64,000 nucleotides of DNA from Bacteroidota bacterium (lineage in GTDB: Bacteria > Bacteroidota > Bacteroidia > Bacteroidales > Dysgonomonadaceae). The position numbers and the translations under genes were made by a program. This document shows positions 53,177 through 63,087 of this stretch, piece after piece (the first letter of the stretch is position 1; the number at the start of each line of letters is the position of its first letter). The stretch spans positions 1-64,000 of the forward strand of contig JAFADY010000056.1 in NCBI GenBank assembly GCA_023424395.1, in the 5' to 3' direction. Below the pieces are notes generated by a model. It made no database searches, had not been told where the DNA came from, and saw nothing but the letters and a program-made list of their open reading frames with translations.

Positions 53177-54279
53177 GAGCAAAAGAATACATAGAAGAAA
53201 ATCAATCGACGATTGAATATTTAGACGATATAAATAGAGTGATTAACGATTTACTACCTCTTAGAAAAAGCAAAATAGCTACTGACGAATATTACAATCG
53301 CATATTGATGAGTGATTGGAGATATGAAGCTTTTAAAATGAATATGCAGGATTTCAAGTTAAATGATCCCGATGGCAAAGAACAAGGCAAACCTGTTCTT
53401 GTTACCGTTGAAAATGAAATACCTCATTCCATTGCAGTTGATTTTAGAAATCAACTTTTCGATGTAATAAAGGATGATAGAAGTTTCGGATATTTATTTT
53501 ATCAATTAGCTGTCGAGAAAAATCAGAAAAATGCAAAATTCCACTTTGAACCAATTCAGTGTGTACCTGACGACATTGTAATTATTGAAACAATCAACAG
53601 ATACAAAGATGATTACCCTAAGAAAAACTTAGACGAATATCTAAATGACAACCTCAACTATGAACATTATTGCTTATTGACTGAAAATAACATTTTCCCC
53701 GAAAATGAAACTACTCTTTTGCAATACTTTAATACGGCATACGAAATCTATGATAATGTAAGATGTTATAAAAACCGCCTATCAAGTGCAGTAAGATATT
53801 GCAAACAATACAAATTTATGGATGACAAGCAAAAATTTTGGATATTGTCTTTTGTAACGAACTTAATTGATGTGTTTGAAAACGAAAACCAACAATTATC
53901 ACGCTGTAAGAATGAAATTAAGAAAATAATAAACCCCATTGAAAAAGAACTTTACCCACAAGGATTAAATTCTAAAAATGCAGAAAAAGATGAAATTGAA
54001 CAAAAAACACAAAAGAAAGTATTTACAACTGCTCAACAAATTCTTTTATTCTACTACTTACTCAATGAAATTGATATTAATTTCGGCAATACGGATAAAG
54101 CTCAATGGGTAAGATTCATAAATACTTTTACAGGGAAAAATTCGCAAGATATTAAAGAAAAACTCAACTTCAATTTTGATGACAAGAAAACCAAACGAGA
54201 CCTGAAGATAGTATCGGCTTATGCCGAAGAATTAATTCCACAAATTGCAATAAGAATAAAAAAAGATTTACAAGAATAA
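53173..54279 (+). CDS. Mobile-element protein of unknown function
   Basis: A 368-residue, mostly helical, charged protein with no signal peptide or membrane helix. The C-terminal region QQILLFYYLLNEIDINFGNT followed by FINTFTGKNSQDIKEKL is of a type I recall in several Bacteroidetes integrative elements, including RteC-neighbourhood proteins. No enzymatic motif is seen. It is translationally coupled to the integrase (ATGA overlap), so it may help or control integration/excision. Confidence 0.6.
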   Translation: MRAKEYIEENQSTIEYLDDINRVINDLLPLRKSKIATDEYYNRILMSDWRYEAFKMNMQDFKLNDPDGKEQGKPVLVTVENEIPHSIAVDFRNQLFDVIKDDRSFGYLFYQLAVEKNQKNAKFHFEPIQCVPDDIVIIETINRYKDDYPKKNLDEYLNDNLNYEHYCLLTENNIFPENETTLLQYFNTAYEIYDNVRCYKNRLSSAVRYCKQYKFMDDKQKFWILSFVTNLIDVFENENQQLSRCKNEIKKIINPIEKELYPQGLNSKNAEKDEIEQKTQKKVFTTAQQILLFYYLLNEIDINFGNTDKAQWVRFINTFTGKNSQDIKEKLNFNFDDKKTKRDLKIVSAYAEELIPQIAIRIKKDLQE

Positions 54280-54422
54280 ATTTGTACCCTTCTTAGTAGC
54301 CTACATATCCACCTACAAGGCTTATTATCAGTTATTTCTTTGCACCACGATTTCATTTCGAAGTCGTGGTTTTCTTTTTATTGGCACAAAAGAAAATCCA
54401 ACTGCCGAAAACAGCAAATAAT

Positions 54423-54779
54423 ATGTTTTCAAATGAAATTACCTTCGAAAAACTCCCGCAAGCACTTGAGTACCTCATTAACAAAGTCGAGAAATTAGAA
54501 ACTTTGTTAAGTGAAACAACTTCGGAGTTACCACAAACCGACAAATGGTTTAATCTGCAAGAACTCTGTGAGTACTTGCCCGACCGACCGGCACGACAAA
54601 CCGTATATGGTTGGATTGGAAAAAGACTTATCCCTTATCACAAAAAAGGCAAAAAGCTACAATTTCTGAAAGCAGAAATAGATAGTTGGCTCAAAGAAGA
54701 CAAGCGTAAATCAATTACTGAACTTCAAGCCGAAGCACAAAATTATGTAAATGCTAAAAAGAAAGGGACCAAATTATGA
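54423..54779 (+). CDS. Excisionase-like HTH protein (first of two)
   Basis: A 118-residue protein starting MFSNEITFEKLPQAL at 54423; a longer frame from 54366 begins in non-conserved sequence. A short coiled coil (about 8-35) precedes an HTH_17-type domain with WFNLQELCEYLPDRPARQTVYGWI and LIPYHKKGKKLQFLKAEIDSW. This is the Bacteroidetes mobile-element excisionase or regulator type. Its stop overlaps the next gene's ATG by four bases. Confidence 0.78.
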   Translation: MFSNEITFEKLPQALEYLINKVEKLETLLSETTSELPQTDKWFNLQELCEYLPDRPARQTVYGWIGKRLIPYHKKGKKLQFLKAEIDSWLKEDKRKSITELQAEAQNYVNAKKKGTKL

Positions 54780-55141
54780 ATAAAGCCCGAATTTTAGCCG
54801 ACATACTCAAAGATTACTTTCAAAACAGCCAAGAACCTTTCGCAATTGAGTTTCGCAAACATTTCAACATACAACCTGTAGTAAACTTGAATTTAGCAAC
54901 CGATGAACAGATTGAAATGATGAGCCAAAAAGCCTTTCTCCAAGATTGGATTGATGCCCAAGATGTGATGCACGCACTTCACATTTCGCCCAGAACATTA
55001 CAAACACTTCGCAGCAATGGAACACTACCATACTCACGTATAGGCAATAAAATTTACTACTTACGTCAAGACATTGAGCGTATTCTGAAAGACAACTACA
55101 CGATGTATAAAATCAGGAACTGCTATGCAAAAACTAAGTAA
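54776..55141 (+). CDS. Excisionase-like HTH protein (second of two)
   Basis: A 121-residue protein. The N-terminal half is helical and unlike other proteins I know. The C-terminal half is a MerR-like HTH with WIDAQDVMHALHISPRTLQT and TLPYSRIGNKIYYLRQDIER. It follows the first HTH protein with a four-base overlap and overlaps the primase-like gene by 17 bases. It probably binds element DNA as a recombination or replication factor. Confidence 0.75.
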   Translation: MNKARILADILKDYFQNSQEPFAIEFRKHFNIQPVVNLNLATDEQIEMMSQKAFLQDWIDAQDVMHALHISPRTLQTLRSNGTLPYSRIGNKIYYLRQDIERILKDNYTMYKIRNCYAKTK

Positions 55142-56066
55142 GAGAGCCATATTGGATAAAACCCATTACGGGTTAAATATCTATTCTCATATTTTGAGAA
55201 TATACTATCTCAATGAAACAGTTCTTGCCCTTTCGGGCAGGACCTGTTTACCCACTAAAAATCCGTTCAATGCAGATAAATCTACACTGAACATATATAT
55301 TGACAAATCCAATCCCGATAACGTGTTTAGTGATGAAACCGCTTGCCACACAGATAGCGAAAACGCTATTCCGCGCGGCAATGCTATCGATTTTGCTCAA
55401 CTACATTACAAACAGCAAGGCGAAGAATTGTTGCAGACAATAAACAAAGACTTGAATTTGCGCATAGGCGAAAAATTCGATTTTTACGCACGCAATCGCA
55501 ATAAGGTAGCACCACGAGACACCACTAACGAAGAAGTGTTATTTTCCTTTTTCAAAGCGCCTATTTCCAATATCAAACCACGCAAGACAGTTAATTTACT
55601 GCAAATACACAAAGCCATAAAAGGAGAATTCTATAAAGATCGTACCCAAAAACTGCGAGCAATTACAGATGTGGCACGAGCGAGAAGTTTCAAAGCAAGA
55701 AATTTTGACTATTGTACATTCTCAGGAATATTTTCGGCACGTAACGAAAAATCAATCATCAAGCATTCAGGCTTGTTATGTATTGATTTTGACCATTTGC
55801 AAACAGTTGATTTGCTTCGCAATCAACTCTTACAAGACGAGTATTTCGATACACAATTACTCTTTGTCAGTCCTTCGGGAAATGGTTTGAAATGGATTAT
55901 AGAAATAGATATAAATAAAACATCCCACAGCGGCTATTTCAATGCCGTAGCCAACTACCTCAGAGCCACCTATAACGTGGAAGTGGATAAATCGGGAAAA
56001 GACACATCAAGAGCCTGTTTTCTCTCACACGACCCCGAAGCATTTATAAACCCTTCAATCAAATAA
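55125..56066 (+). CDS. Primase-like protein: CHC2-like segment plus BT4734/VirE N-terminal domain
   Basis: A 313-residue protein. The first about 120 residues contain KNPFNADKSTLNIYID and NAIDFAQLHYKQQG. These match the non-zinc parts of CHC2-type primase fingers, though the Cys/His zinc ligands are not all visible. The rest (about 150-313) is the BT4734-like/VirE N-terminal domain, with HSGLLCIDFDHLQTVD and LLFVSPSGNGLKWIIEID, a fold related to archaeo-eukaryotic primases with conserved acidic residues in IDFD. With the next gene it likely forms the replication module of the element. Confidence 0.72.
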   Translation: MQKLSKRAILDKTHYGLNIYSHILRIYYLNETVLALSGRTCLPTKNPFNADKSTLNIYIDKSNPDNVFSDETACHTDSENAIPRGNAIDFAQLHYKQQGEELLQTINKDLNLRIGEKFDFYARNRNKVAPRDTTNEEVLFSFFKAPISNIKPRKTVNLLQIHKAIKGEFYKDRTQKLRAITDVARARSFKARNFDYCTFSGIFSARNEKSIIKHSGLLCIDFDHLQTVDLLRNQLLQDEYFDTQLLFVSPSGNGLKWIIEIDINKTSHSGYFNAVANYLRATYNVEVDKSGKDTSRACFLSHDPEAFINPSIK

Positions 56067-56070
56067 AAAA

Positions 56071-57942
56071 ATGAGCAAAAAAATATTCAATCCCAAAGAT
56101 TGGGCAATGGCAACGCCCACCCAATCTTTAAAATCCTTTTCATTCAATAACGACTTAGAAACCGTAACCGAAAGAATTGAAGAAACACACACCGACATTG
56201 CTCCAAATTACGCCGATTGGCGTGATTTGGGCTTTGCCCTCGCTGATGCGTTGGGCGAAAGCGGACGTGCTTATTATCATCGGCTAAGCCGTTTCTATTC
56301 CGGTTATACCGAAACAGAAACCAGCAAACAGTTCGATAACTGTTTAAAATCAAACGGTCACGGCGTAACCATAAAAACACTATTCCATTTGGCAAAGCAA
56401 GCAGGTATTGAAATTGCAATAAAAAATCAAGGAAGTCAAAGAAATTCAACAAATCATAATTCAGACAATATTTCCAATTATCCAAATATCCAAAAGGGAA
56501 AAATGGCAAAACGGCAAGGACATATTTCAAACTCTATTGAAACTATGACGAACGTTGTCGATATTTCGCATAGCGAAATGGCTAAAATAGAGCAGGAAAT
56601 AGAAAAACTACCAACATTTCCATCCGAAATTTATAATCAACTTCCAGATTTTTTTAAAAAAATAACAAACTATTCTCACTCTCCCGAAGATGCCGATTTG
56701 CTTTTGCTTGGTTCCATTACAGCTCTATCCGCTTGCTTTCCAAACGTATATGGCATTTACGGTGGTGTTACAGTATATCCCAATTTATTCCTGTTCGTAA
56801 CCGCACAAGCATCGGCAGGAAAAGGTCGGCTTTCTCTTTGCCGTAGGTTAGTAGAGCCAATACACAAGCAATTAAGAGAAATAAATAGGTTAGAAATAGA
56901 TGAGTATAAACGTCAGCAAGCAAAATACGCCGTAAACAAGAAAAATCCTGACGTAGAGCAACCTCTCGAACCGCCTTTGCGTGTTTTGTTTATACCCGCC
57001 AATAGCAGTGCAACAGCCGTTTTTCAAATTCTCAATGAAAACAAAGGTGTTGGATTGATGTTTGAAACAGAAGGCGATACACTCGCACAAACTTTCAAAA
57101 CCGAACACGGAAACTATTCCGATGGCTTTCGCAAAGCTTTTCATCACGAAAAAATATCATACCTTCGTCGAAAAGACAGAGAGTACGTTACACTCGAAAC
57201 CCCCAAATTATCAACGCTCCTATCGGGAACTCCACGACAAATTCGAAGCCTCATACCCGATACCGAAAACGGCTTATTCAGCCGTTTCTTATTCTATTGT
57301 TTGAATATGCGCCTCGAATGGATGGACGTCTTCGCAACAAAAGAAAACGAATTGTCTCTCGATAAAGTATTTGATATTTTAGGAAACAATTTTTTTGAAT
57401 TTTATCAAATTCTGCAAAATACGGGCGAAATAAAATTTACATTTACGGCACAACAACAACGCAAATTCAACACTTATTTTTCGGAAATACAAAAACAATA
57501 TTATGCTATTTGCGGACAAGACTATATCGGTACAGTCAGACGATTAGGGCTCATAGCTTTTCGAATAGCCCTAATTCTTTCGGTAATTCGCATAATGCAA
57601 ACAGGATATTTCGCAACGCTTCTTGTCTGTGATGACATCGACTTTGACACATCTATAAAAATCATCAACATCCTTATTCAACACACAGAAAAAATTTTCA
57701 ACGAATTAAAACCCACAACAAACCAAATAATGGAAAATCCCAAAACATTACTGCTGCAAATGCTCCCTGAGACTTTTGACAGACAAAAATATATTGACAC
57801 CGCAAAACAAATAAATATACCTGAAAGCACAGCCGATAAGCAAATAGCAAGATATATAAAACAAGGATTACTACATCGTTCTACTCACGGAAAGTATGAT
57901 AAAAAAAATATATCCAACCAAAATCAAAACGCAAATTTTTAA
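56071..57942 (+). CDS. PriCT-2/DUF3987 primase-helicase-like protein
   Basis: A 623-residue protein four bases after the primase-like gene. Residues about 45-115 are a primase C-terminal 2-like domain (NYADWRDLGFALADALGESG to CLKSNGHGVTIKTLFHLAK). The remainder is DUF3987, a P-loop ATPase-like domain of mobile elements. The P-loop is the modified QASAGKGRLSLCRRL near residue 250, with acidic LMFETEGDTL near 330 and LLSGTPRQIRSLI near 388. It probably unwinds or primes element DNA. The C-terminal 80 residues look like a winged helix. Confidence 0.75.
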   Translation: MSKKIFNPKDWAMATPTQSLKSFSFNNDLETVTERIEETHTDIAPNYADWRDLGFALADALGESGRAYYHRLSRFYSGYTETETSKQFDNCLKSNGHGVTIKTLFHLAKQAGIEIAIKNQGSQRNSTNHNSDNISNYPNIQKGKMAKRQGHISNSIETMTNVVDISHSEMAKIEQEIEKLPTFPSEIYNQLPDFFKKITNYSHSPEDADLLLLGSITALSACFPNVYGIYGGVTVYPNLFLFVTAQASAGKGRLSLCRRLVEPIHKQLREINRLEIDEYKRQQAKYAVNKKNPDVEQPLEPPLRVLFIPANSSATAVFQILNENKGVGLMFETEGDTLAQTFKTEHGNYSDGFRKAFHHEKISYLRRKDREYVTLETPKLSTLLSGTPRQIRSLIPDTENGLFSRFLFYCLNMRLEWMDVFATKENELSLDKVFDILGNNFFEFYQILQNTGEIKFTFTAQQQRKFNTYFSEIQKQYYAICGQDYIGTVRRLGLIAFRIALILSVIRIMQTGYFATLLVCDDIDFDTSIKIINILIQHTEKIFNELKPTTNQIMENPKTLLLQMLPETFDRQKYIDTAKQINIPESTADKQIARYIKQGLLHRSTHGKYDKKNISNQNQNANF

Positions 57943-57973
57943 AATATAAAACGGTTCTTTTGCTTAATTTTCA

Positions 57974-57981
57974 TAACTTTG
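57974..57981 (+). promoter_or_regulatory. Promoter -7 box of the restriction-modification operon
   Basis: TAACTTTG matches TAnnTTTG exactly, 48 bases before the methyltransferase ATG. It indicates that the cargo operon is transcribed separately from the replication genes. Confidence 0.5.
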
Positions 57982-58029
57982 TAAATTTACTGACTACAAA
58001 TAATTAAACCTGTTTTTTTTATAATATTT

Positions 58030-59361
58030 ATGCCACGCATACTTAAATTCATTGACCTTTTCGCAGGACTTGGTGGTTTTCATTCAGCGCTCTCAAAACT
58101 CGGACACGAATGCGTTTTTGCCAGTGAAATAAATTCTGAATTACAAGATTTATACAAAATAAACCACGGATTGAAATGCGATGGAGATATAAATCAAATT
58201 GATATTAAAAGTCAAATCAAAAAACACGATGTTTTGTGTGCAGGTTTTCCGTGCCAGCCATTCTCACAAGCAGGCTTTCAGCACGGTTTTGAAGATGAAA
58301 AAAGTGGCAACTTCTTCTATAAAATTATGGAAATAGCCCAACATCATAAGCCGGAATTTATATTTCTTGAAAATGTCCCTAATCTAAAATCACACGATGA
58401 AGGTAAGACGTATCGCATTATAAAAGAAGCTCTTTCCAATCTCTACGATGTTAAAGATGACATTATCTCGCCTCATTATTTCGGCATACCTCAACACAGA
58501 ACAAGAATATACATCGTTGCCAGACTTAAAAATTTAGGCGGATTACAAGACTTTACCTTTCCTGAACACGACGAAAGACCCGATTGCGATATAAGCAGTA
58601 TAATTATCAAAAATGACAAAGACTATTTATCCTTAAAAGAAAAAACAAGAAATCAACTTAAAGTTTGGCAAGAATTTGTTAATTTAGCTTTTAAGCACAA
58701 CGGTTTATTACCTACATTTCCGGTATGGGCTATGGAGTTTGGCGCAACCTATAACTACAATATTTCCCCTGCCAGTCAAACTAAAGAACAGTTGCAAGGA
58801 AAAAAAGGAAAGTTCGGAGAAATAATTCAAGGTAATTCTGTTGATGACTGCTACAGTTGTTTGCCAATATATTCAGACCCCAACAAATCCGAAAAAAACA
58901 GAATTTTTCCCGATTGGAAAATACAATATATAAAGCAAAACAGAGATTTTTACGAGAAAAACAAAAGTTGGATTGATGAATGGATTGAAAGAAACAACCT
59001 AAAATCATTTGAAAACAGCCATCAAAAATTTGAATGGAATTGCGGGTATGAAGATAATCCTAATATTTTCAATAAAATAATACAATTCAGACCATCGGGC
59101 ATAAGAATAAAAAAACCAACTTTTTCACCAGCATTAGTTTTAACAACAACGCAAATTCCTATTTTCCCTTGGGTTGAAACACCAAATGGAGAAATTGGCA
59201 GATATATGACAAAGCAAGAAGGAGCAAGACTGCAAGGGATGGAAGGTATTAAATTACCTCATACTATTGCAAGAGCCTTTAATGCCCTAGGAAACGCTGT
59301 AAATGTAGATGTCGTAAAAAGGATTGCTGAAAATTTATTGCGAGATTATGAAACAAATTAA
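58030..59361 (+). CDS. DNA (cytosine-5) methyltransferase
   Basis: A 443-residue C5-cytosine methylase. Motif I is DLFAGLGGFHSA, motif IV GFPCQPFSQAG (catalytic Cys near residue 75), motif VI ENVPNL near 116, motif VIII QHRTRIYIVA near 155 and motif X LGNAVNV near 420. The target recognition region (about 190-370) is long and gives no clue to the site methylated. The gene opens a tight operon whose later members are a GHKL ATPase, a Z1 protein and a PD-(D/E)XK protein. It would mark host DNA so that the partners spare it. It overlaps the next gene by 14 bases. Confidence 0.95.
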   Translation: MPRILKFIDLFAGLGGFHSALSKLGHECVFASEINSELQDLYKINHGLKCDGDINQIDIKSQIKKHDVLCAGFPCQPFSQAGFQHGFEDEKSGNFFYKIMEIAQHHKPEFIFLENVPNLKSHDEGKTYRIIKEALSNLYDVKDDIISPHYFGIPQHRTRIYIVARLKNLGGLQDFTFPEHDERPDCDISSIIIKNDKDYLSLKEKTRNQLKVWQEFVNLAFKHNGLLPTFPVWAMEFGATYNYNISPASQTKEQLQGKKGKFGEIIQGNSVDDCYSCLPIYSDPNKSEKNRIFPDWKIQYIKQNRDFYEKNKSWIDEWIERNNLKSFENSHQKFEWNCGYEDNPNIFNKIIQFRPSGIRIKKPTFSPALVLTTTQIPIFPWVETPNGEIGRYMTKQEGARLQGMEGIKLPHTIARAFNALGNAVNVDVVKRIAENLLRDYETN

Positions 59362-60883
59362 AGAAGTATCCATAGCCCTAAAACCAAATGTTTACACAAC
59401 ATTTAGAGCGTTAAACAATACCGTTTCTTTCACATTGGGAGAGTACGTCGATAACGCCGTGCAGAGCTATCTGAACAACAAAGCCGAACTTTTACAGATA
59501 AACCCAAACTATAAACTCCAAGTCAGAATTACTGTTGATTGGACGGAAAAAAACATAACCATTATCGACAATGCGGCAGGCATTGATACCCAAAACTACG
59601 AAAGAGCGTTTGAACCCGCGCGCATTCCCATTGATGCTACAGGATTAAACGAATTCGGGATGGGTATGAAAACTGCATCAGTTTGGCTTGCCGACAAATG
59701 GTGTGTTTACACAAAAGCATTAGGAGAAACGGTTGAACGATATACAGAATTTGATTTGCATAAAGTTACAACCGAAAAACACGAAAACTTGATGGTTATT
59801 GAAACGCCCAAGCAACAAAGCGAACATTACACAAAAATCATACTGAGTAAATTATCCAACCACGCACCTACAACAGGTCAAATAGACAAAATACGCAGAC
59901 ACCTTTCAAGCATTTACCGAAAATTTTTAAGAAACAATGAGTTAGAACTGTTTGTAAACGGAGATAGACTAATAGCGCCTGACTATGACATTCTCAACGC
60001 CCCATTTTACAAAACACCCGATGCGCAAAATATCTTTTGGAAAAAAGAAATTGACTTTGAATTGGGAGAATATAAAGCAAAGGGATTTATCGCCATCTTA
60101 AAAAACATCCAAAAAGGAGCAAATGGGTTAGTATTACTGCGCCGTGGACGTGTCATAATCGGCGGTGCCGACGAAAGATATTTCCCAATGGTAATTTTTG
60201 GACCCGCAGGTAATTTTCGCTATAAAAGACTATTCGGCGAAATTGAATTAGAAGGATTTGACGTTACATTCAATAAAAACGGATTTCGGGATGAAGAAGA
60301 CCTATACGCCTTTATGGAAGCATTAAAAGAAGAATTACGAGCTCCCAACTTCAATATGCTTTCCCAAGCAGACAATTTCCGCCAACGCTCAAAAGAAGCA
60401 TCCGAAAAAATCGCAAAAGACATTACCAAATCTCTCAAAAAAGAAACCAAGCCAAAACAACTGACAAGACAAGTACAAGAAGTTGAGAGAAACATCCAAA
60501 ATCAAGCCTACATAGCCAATAATGAAAACATCATACACAATGCGCAAGCAATAGACAGCCATACCGAAACTTTCGTATTCAATGGGTTTAATTATATTCT
60601 CAGAATTGACTTAGTTACCGACACAAACGCAGATACCCTTTATTCAGTCGCTCTCGAAAACCCCGACAAATTCGACACTGCTGAAACGAAAAGAATTGTA
60701 TGCAAGATAAATCTTGAACATCCTTTCTTCACAAGGTTCGACCAATACAAGAAAGCAAATGATTACCAGCCATTAATCGCTATATTCAAATCATTAACAT
60801 TGGCAGAAATAATGGCCCCAAGCAAAGGCATAAATTACGCATCCACCATAAGACTTTTATTCAACCAACACATCATACAATAA
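59348..60883 (+). CDS. GHKL (HSP90/MutL/paraMORC-like) ATPase of a restriction system
   Basis: A 511-residue protein starting MKQIKEVSIALKPNVYTTF, inside the methylase end. The Bergerat ATP fold is clear. The N-box is GEYVDNAVQSY (Glu near residue 31, Asn near 35), the second box IIDNAAGID near 75 and the third NEFGMGMKTASVWLA near 104. An S5-like domain (about 200-330) carries LLRRGRVIIGG. A coiled linker and a C-terminal domain complete it. The gene order matches the paraMORC families predicted to work in restriction-modification operons, where ATP-driven clamping on DNA is proposed. The mechanism is inference. Confidence 0.88.
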   Translation: MKQIKEVSIALKPNVYTTFRALNNTVSFTLGEYVDNAVQSYLNNKAELLQINPNYKLQVRITVDWTEKNITIIDNAAGIDTQNYERAFEPARIPIDATGLNEFGMGMKTASVWLADKWCVYTKALGETVERYTEFDLHKVTTEKHENLMVIETPKQQSEHYTKIILSKLSNHAPTTGQIDKIRRHLSSIYRKFLRNNELELFVNGDRLIAPDYDILNAPFYKTPDAQNIFWKKEIDFELGEYKAKGFIAILKNIQKGANGLVLLRRGRVIIGGADERYFPMVIFGPAGNFRYKRLFGEIELEGFDVTFNKNGFRDEEDLYAFMEALKEELRAPNFNMLSQADNFRQRSKEASEKIAKDITKSLKKETKPKQLTRQVQEVERNIQNQAYIANNENIIHNAQAIDSHTETFVFNGFNYILRIDLVTDTNADTLYSVALENPDKFDTAETKRIVCKINLEHPFFTRFDQYKKANDYQPLIAIFKSLTLAEIMAPSKGINYASTIRLLFNQHIIQ

Positions 60884-60886
60884 GAT

Positions 60887-63085
60887 ATGCAAATGCAAAT
60901 TCAAATACTCAATACAGAAAAATCAAAAAAAAATTTCCCGACCATCGGTGAAAGAACAACTGAATTGCTTCAAAGATTTAGTGAAAAATTAGACAACGAC
61001 GAGATTGAAACGTTAAAAGCGGAAACAATTGAAATTCTATCTAATTGCACAAACCCATATTTAGACGAAGCACAATCTGTAACAAACCTTGCATTCGGAT
61101 ATGTTCAAAGTGGAAAAACAATGTCTTTTACCACGCTTTCGGCATTGGCAAAAGATAATAATTATAGGATAATAATCTATTTTGCAGGCACAAAAAACAA
61201 TTTACTATATCAAACATCAACTCGGCTCCGCAAAGATTTAATTAATAAAGGTGAAAATAACGAACACTACAAACTGCACGAAAACCCCACAAGCGACGAA
61301 ACGCAGAAAATCAGAAATCAACTAATGATTAGTACAAAGCCCGTTATTTTAATAAATGTACTAAAACATTACAAGTACATTAACGAATTAGCCAATATTT
61401 TCAATGATGCAGACATTAAAAAGACACTTGGCAACAACGCAGTTCTTATAATAGACGATGAAGCCGACCAAGCAAGTTTAAACGGATTTGCATACAAAAA
61501 CAGCAAATCAGAAGAATGGGAAGACGATGAATTTACAACAACATATAGCAGTATTTTACACTTGCGGGCATCCATACCAAACCACTCATACATCCAGTAC
61601 ACAGCAACACCCCAAGGCCCCTTGCTGATAAGTATGTTGGATTTGCTTTCGCCTAAAAACCACACCGTACTCACCCCCGGGAAAAACTATACGGGCGGAA
61701 AAACTTTTTTCGACGATAAACCCGAATTAATTATCACGATACCCGAAGATGAAGTTTTCAACAGCAGACGCAATAATTTATCCCAATGCCCTAAATCATT
61801 GATAGATGCCATACAACTACATTTAATGGGCGTGGTAATAGTTGTCCGCATTTTACAAAAAGAAGTATTTCTGTCAATGATGATACACGCCGACAGAGAA
61901 CAAGATGCAAGCCGAACTTTTTATGGATGGGCAAAAAACCTAATAGACTTATGGACACAAATGATAACCCTTCCCGATGATGATTTAGCAAAAAGCGAAC
62001 TCATTAATTCATTCAACAGCAACTATGACGAAGCAATACGGTTGTATGCAAAAGACGAGATACAATACCCCTCATTTGAAGAAATACTCGAACAGTTAGC
62101 CGACGTTATTTTCGACACCAACATAGAACTTATCATTAGCAGTAGTAAAAAAAATTACAGCGTCAAAGAAATTGATTGGGAAGGAAGTTCTTCACACATA
62201 CTTGTCGGCGCCGAAATGTTGAACCGTGGCTTTACAGTAGAAAACCTCGCCGTAACCTATATGCCTCGATACAGCGTGGGCAAATCCACAGCAGACACCA
62301 TACAGCAAAGATGCCGATTTTTTGGATATAAGAAAAAATACTTGCAATCTTGCAGGGTATTTTTACCCGAAGATACAATGATTGAATATGCGGAATATGT
62401 GGAACACGAAGAAGAAATGAGAAAATGGCTCAAAGAAAACAAAAATCTCGAAAAAGTGGAACAACTAATACTGATATCCCCACGCCTTAACGCTACACGG
62501 AAAAACATTCTTTCTGTTGAAACTGTAAATTCAAAACTCAATGGATGGAGAAAAATGAATGCCTTCCAAGCAATCGAAGAAAACAAAAAGTTTGTGGAAA
62601 AATTTATCAATCAAACCAAATTCGAGAACTATGTAGATTATGGAACTCCCGACAGAAACCACAGATACGCCAAACTGCCAACCCAAGACATTATAAATTT
62701 CCTTTCAGATTTTAAATTCCCAAATATGCCCGACACGGCAAGAAAACAGGCTACAATCAGGTATTTGAAATACCTCGCTCAAAAACAAAAAAATCCATTA
62801 GAACACGCCTACATTATTCAAATGGCCTATGCCGGAGAACCTCGTGAAAGAGAGTTCAACGAGCAAACAATGAGATTAAACAATCTGCATACAGGACGCT
62901 CCACCACAGGGGCAGAAATATACCCGGGCGACGCCCACGTCAGGTTCGATGACAGCATTTGCATACAAATACACAAAGTAAAATTAAAAAATCACTCCAT
63001 CCAGTGGGGTGGTAAAGTGGCTTACACATTAGCAATATATTATCCCGAAGATTTCGCCATCAATTATGTAAATACCGAAAAATAA
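60887..63085 (+). CDS. Z1-domain SF2 helicase-like ATPase
   Basis: A 732-residue protein three bases after the GHKL gene. Walker A is GYVQSGKTMS near residue 72 and the Walker B/DEAD-like motif VLIIDDEADQAS near 190. The later helicase motifs are LVGAEMLNRGFTVENLAVTY near 445 and DTIQQRCRFFGYKKKY near 472. This is the Z1 layout, with the characteristic QxxRxFGY arginine finger. Z1 proteins occur almost only in operons with GHKL ATPases, DUF4420 nucleases and often AIPR proteins. It likely translocates on DNA and directs cleavage of unmethylated targets. Confidence 0.9.
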   Translation: MQMQIQILNTEKSKKNFPTIGERTTELLQRFSEKLDNDEIETLKAETIEILSNCTNPYLDEAQSVTNLAFGYVQSGKTMSFTTLSALAKDNNYRIIIYFAGTKNNLLYQTSTRLRKDLINKGENNEHYKLHENPTSDETQKIRNQLMISTKPVILINVLKHYKYINELANIFNDADIKKTLGNNAVLIIDDEADQASLNGFAYKNSKSEEWEDDEFTTTYSSILHLRASIPNHSYIQYTATPQGPLLISMLDLLSPKNHTVLTPGKNYTGGKTFFDDKPELIITIPEDEVFNSRRNNLSQCPKSLIDAIQLHLMGVVIVVRILQKEVFLSMMIHADREQDASRTFYGWAKNLIDLWTQMITLPDDDLAKSELINSFNSNYDEAIRLYAKDEIQYPSFEEILEQLADVIFDTNIELIISSSKKNYSVKEIDWEGSSSHILVGAEMLNRGFTVENLAVTYMPRYSVGKSTADTIQQRCRFFGYKKKYLQSCRVFLPEDTMIEYAEYVEHEEEMRKWLKENKNLEKVEQLILISPRLNATRKNILSVETVNSKLNGWRKMNAFQAIEENKKFVEKFINQTKFENYVDYGTPDRNHRYAKLPTQDIINFLSDFKFPNMPDTARKQATIRYLKYLAQKQKNPLEHAYIIQMAYAGEPREREFNEQTMRLNNLHTGRSTTGAEIYPGDAHVRFDDSICIQIHKVKLKNHSIQWGGKVAYTLAIYYPEDFAINYVNTEK

Positions 63086-63087
63086 AT

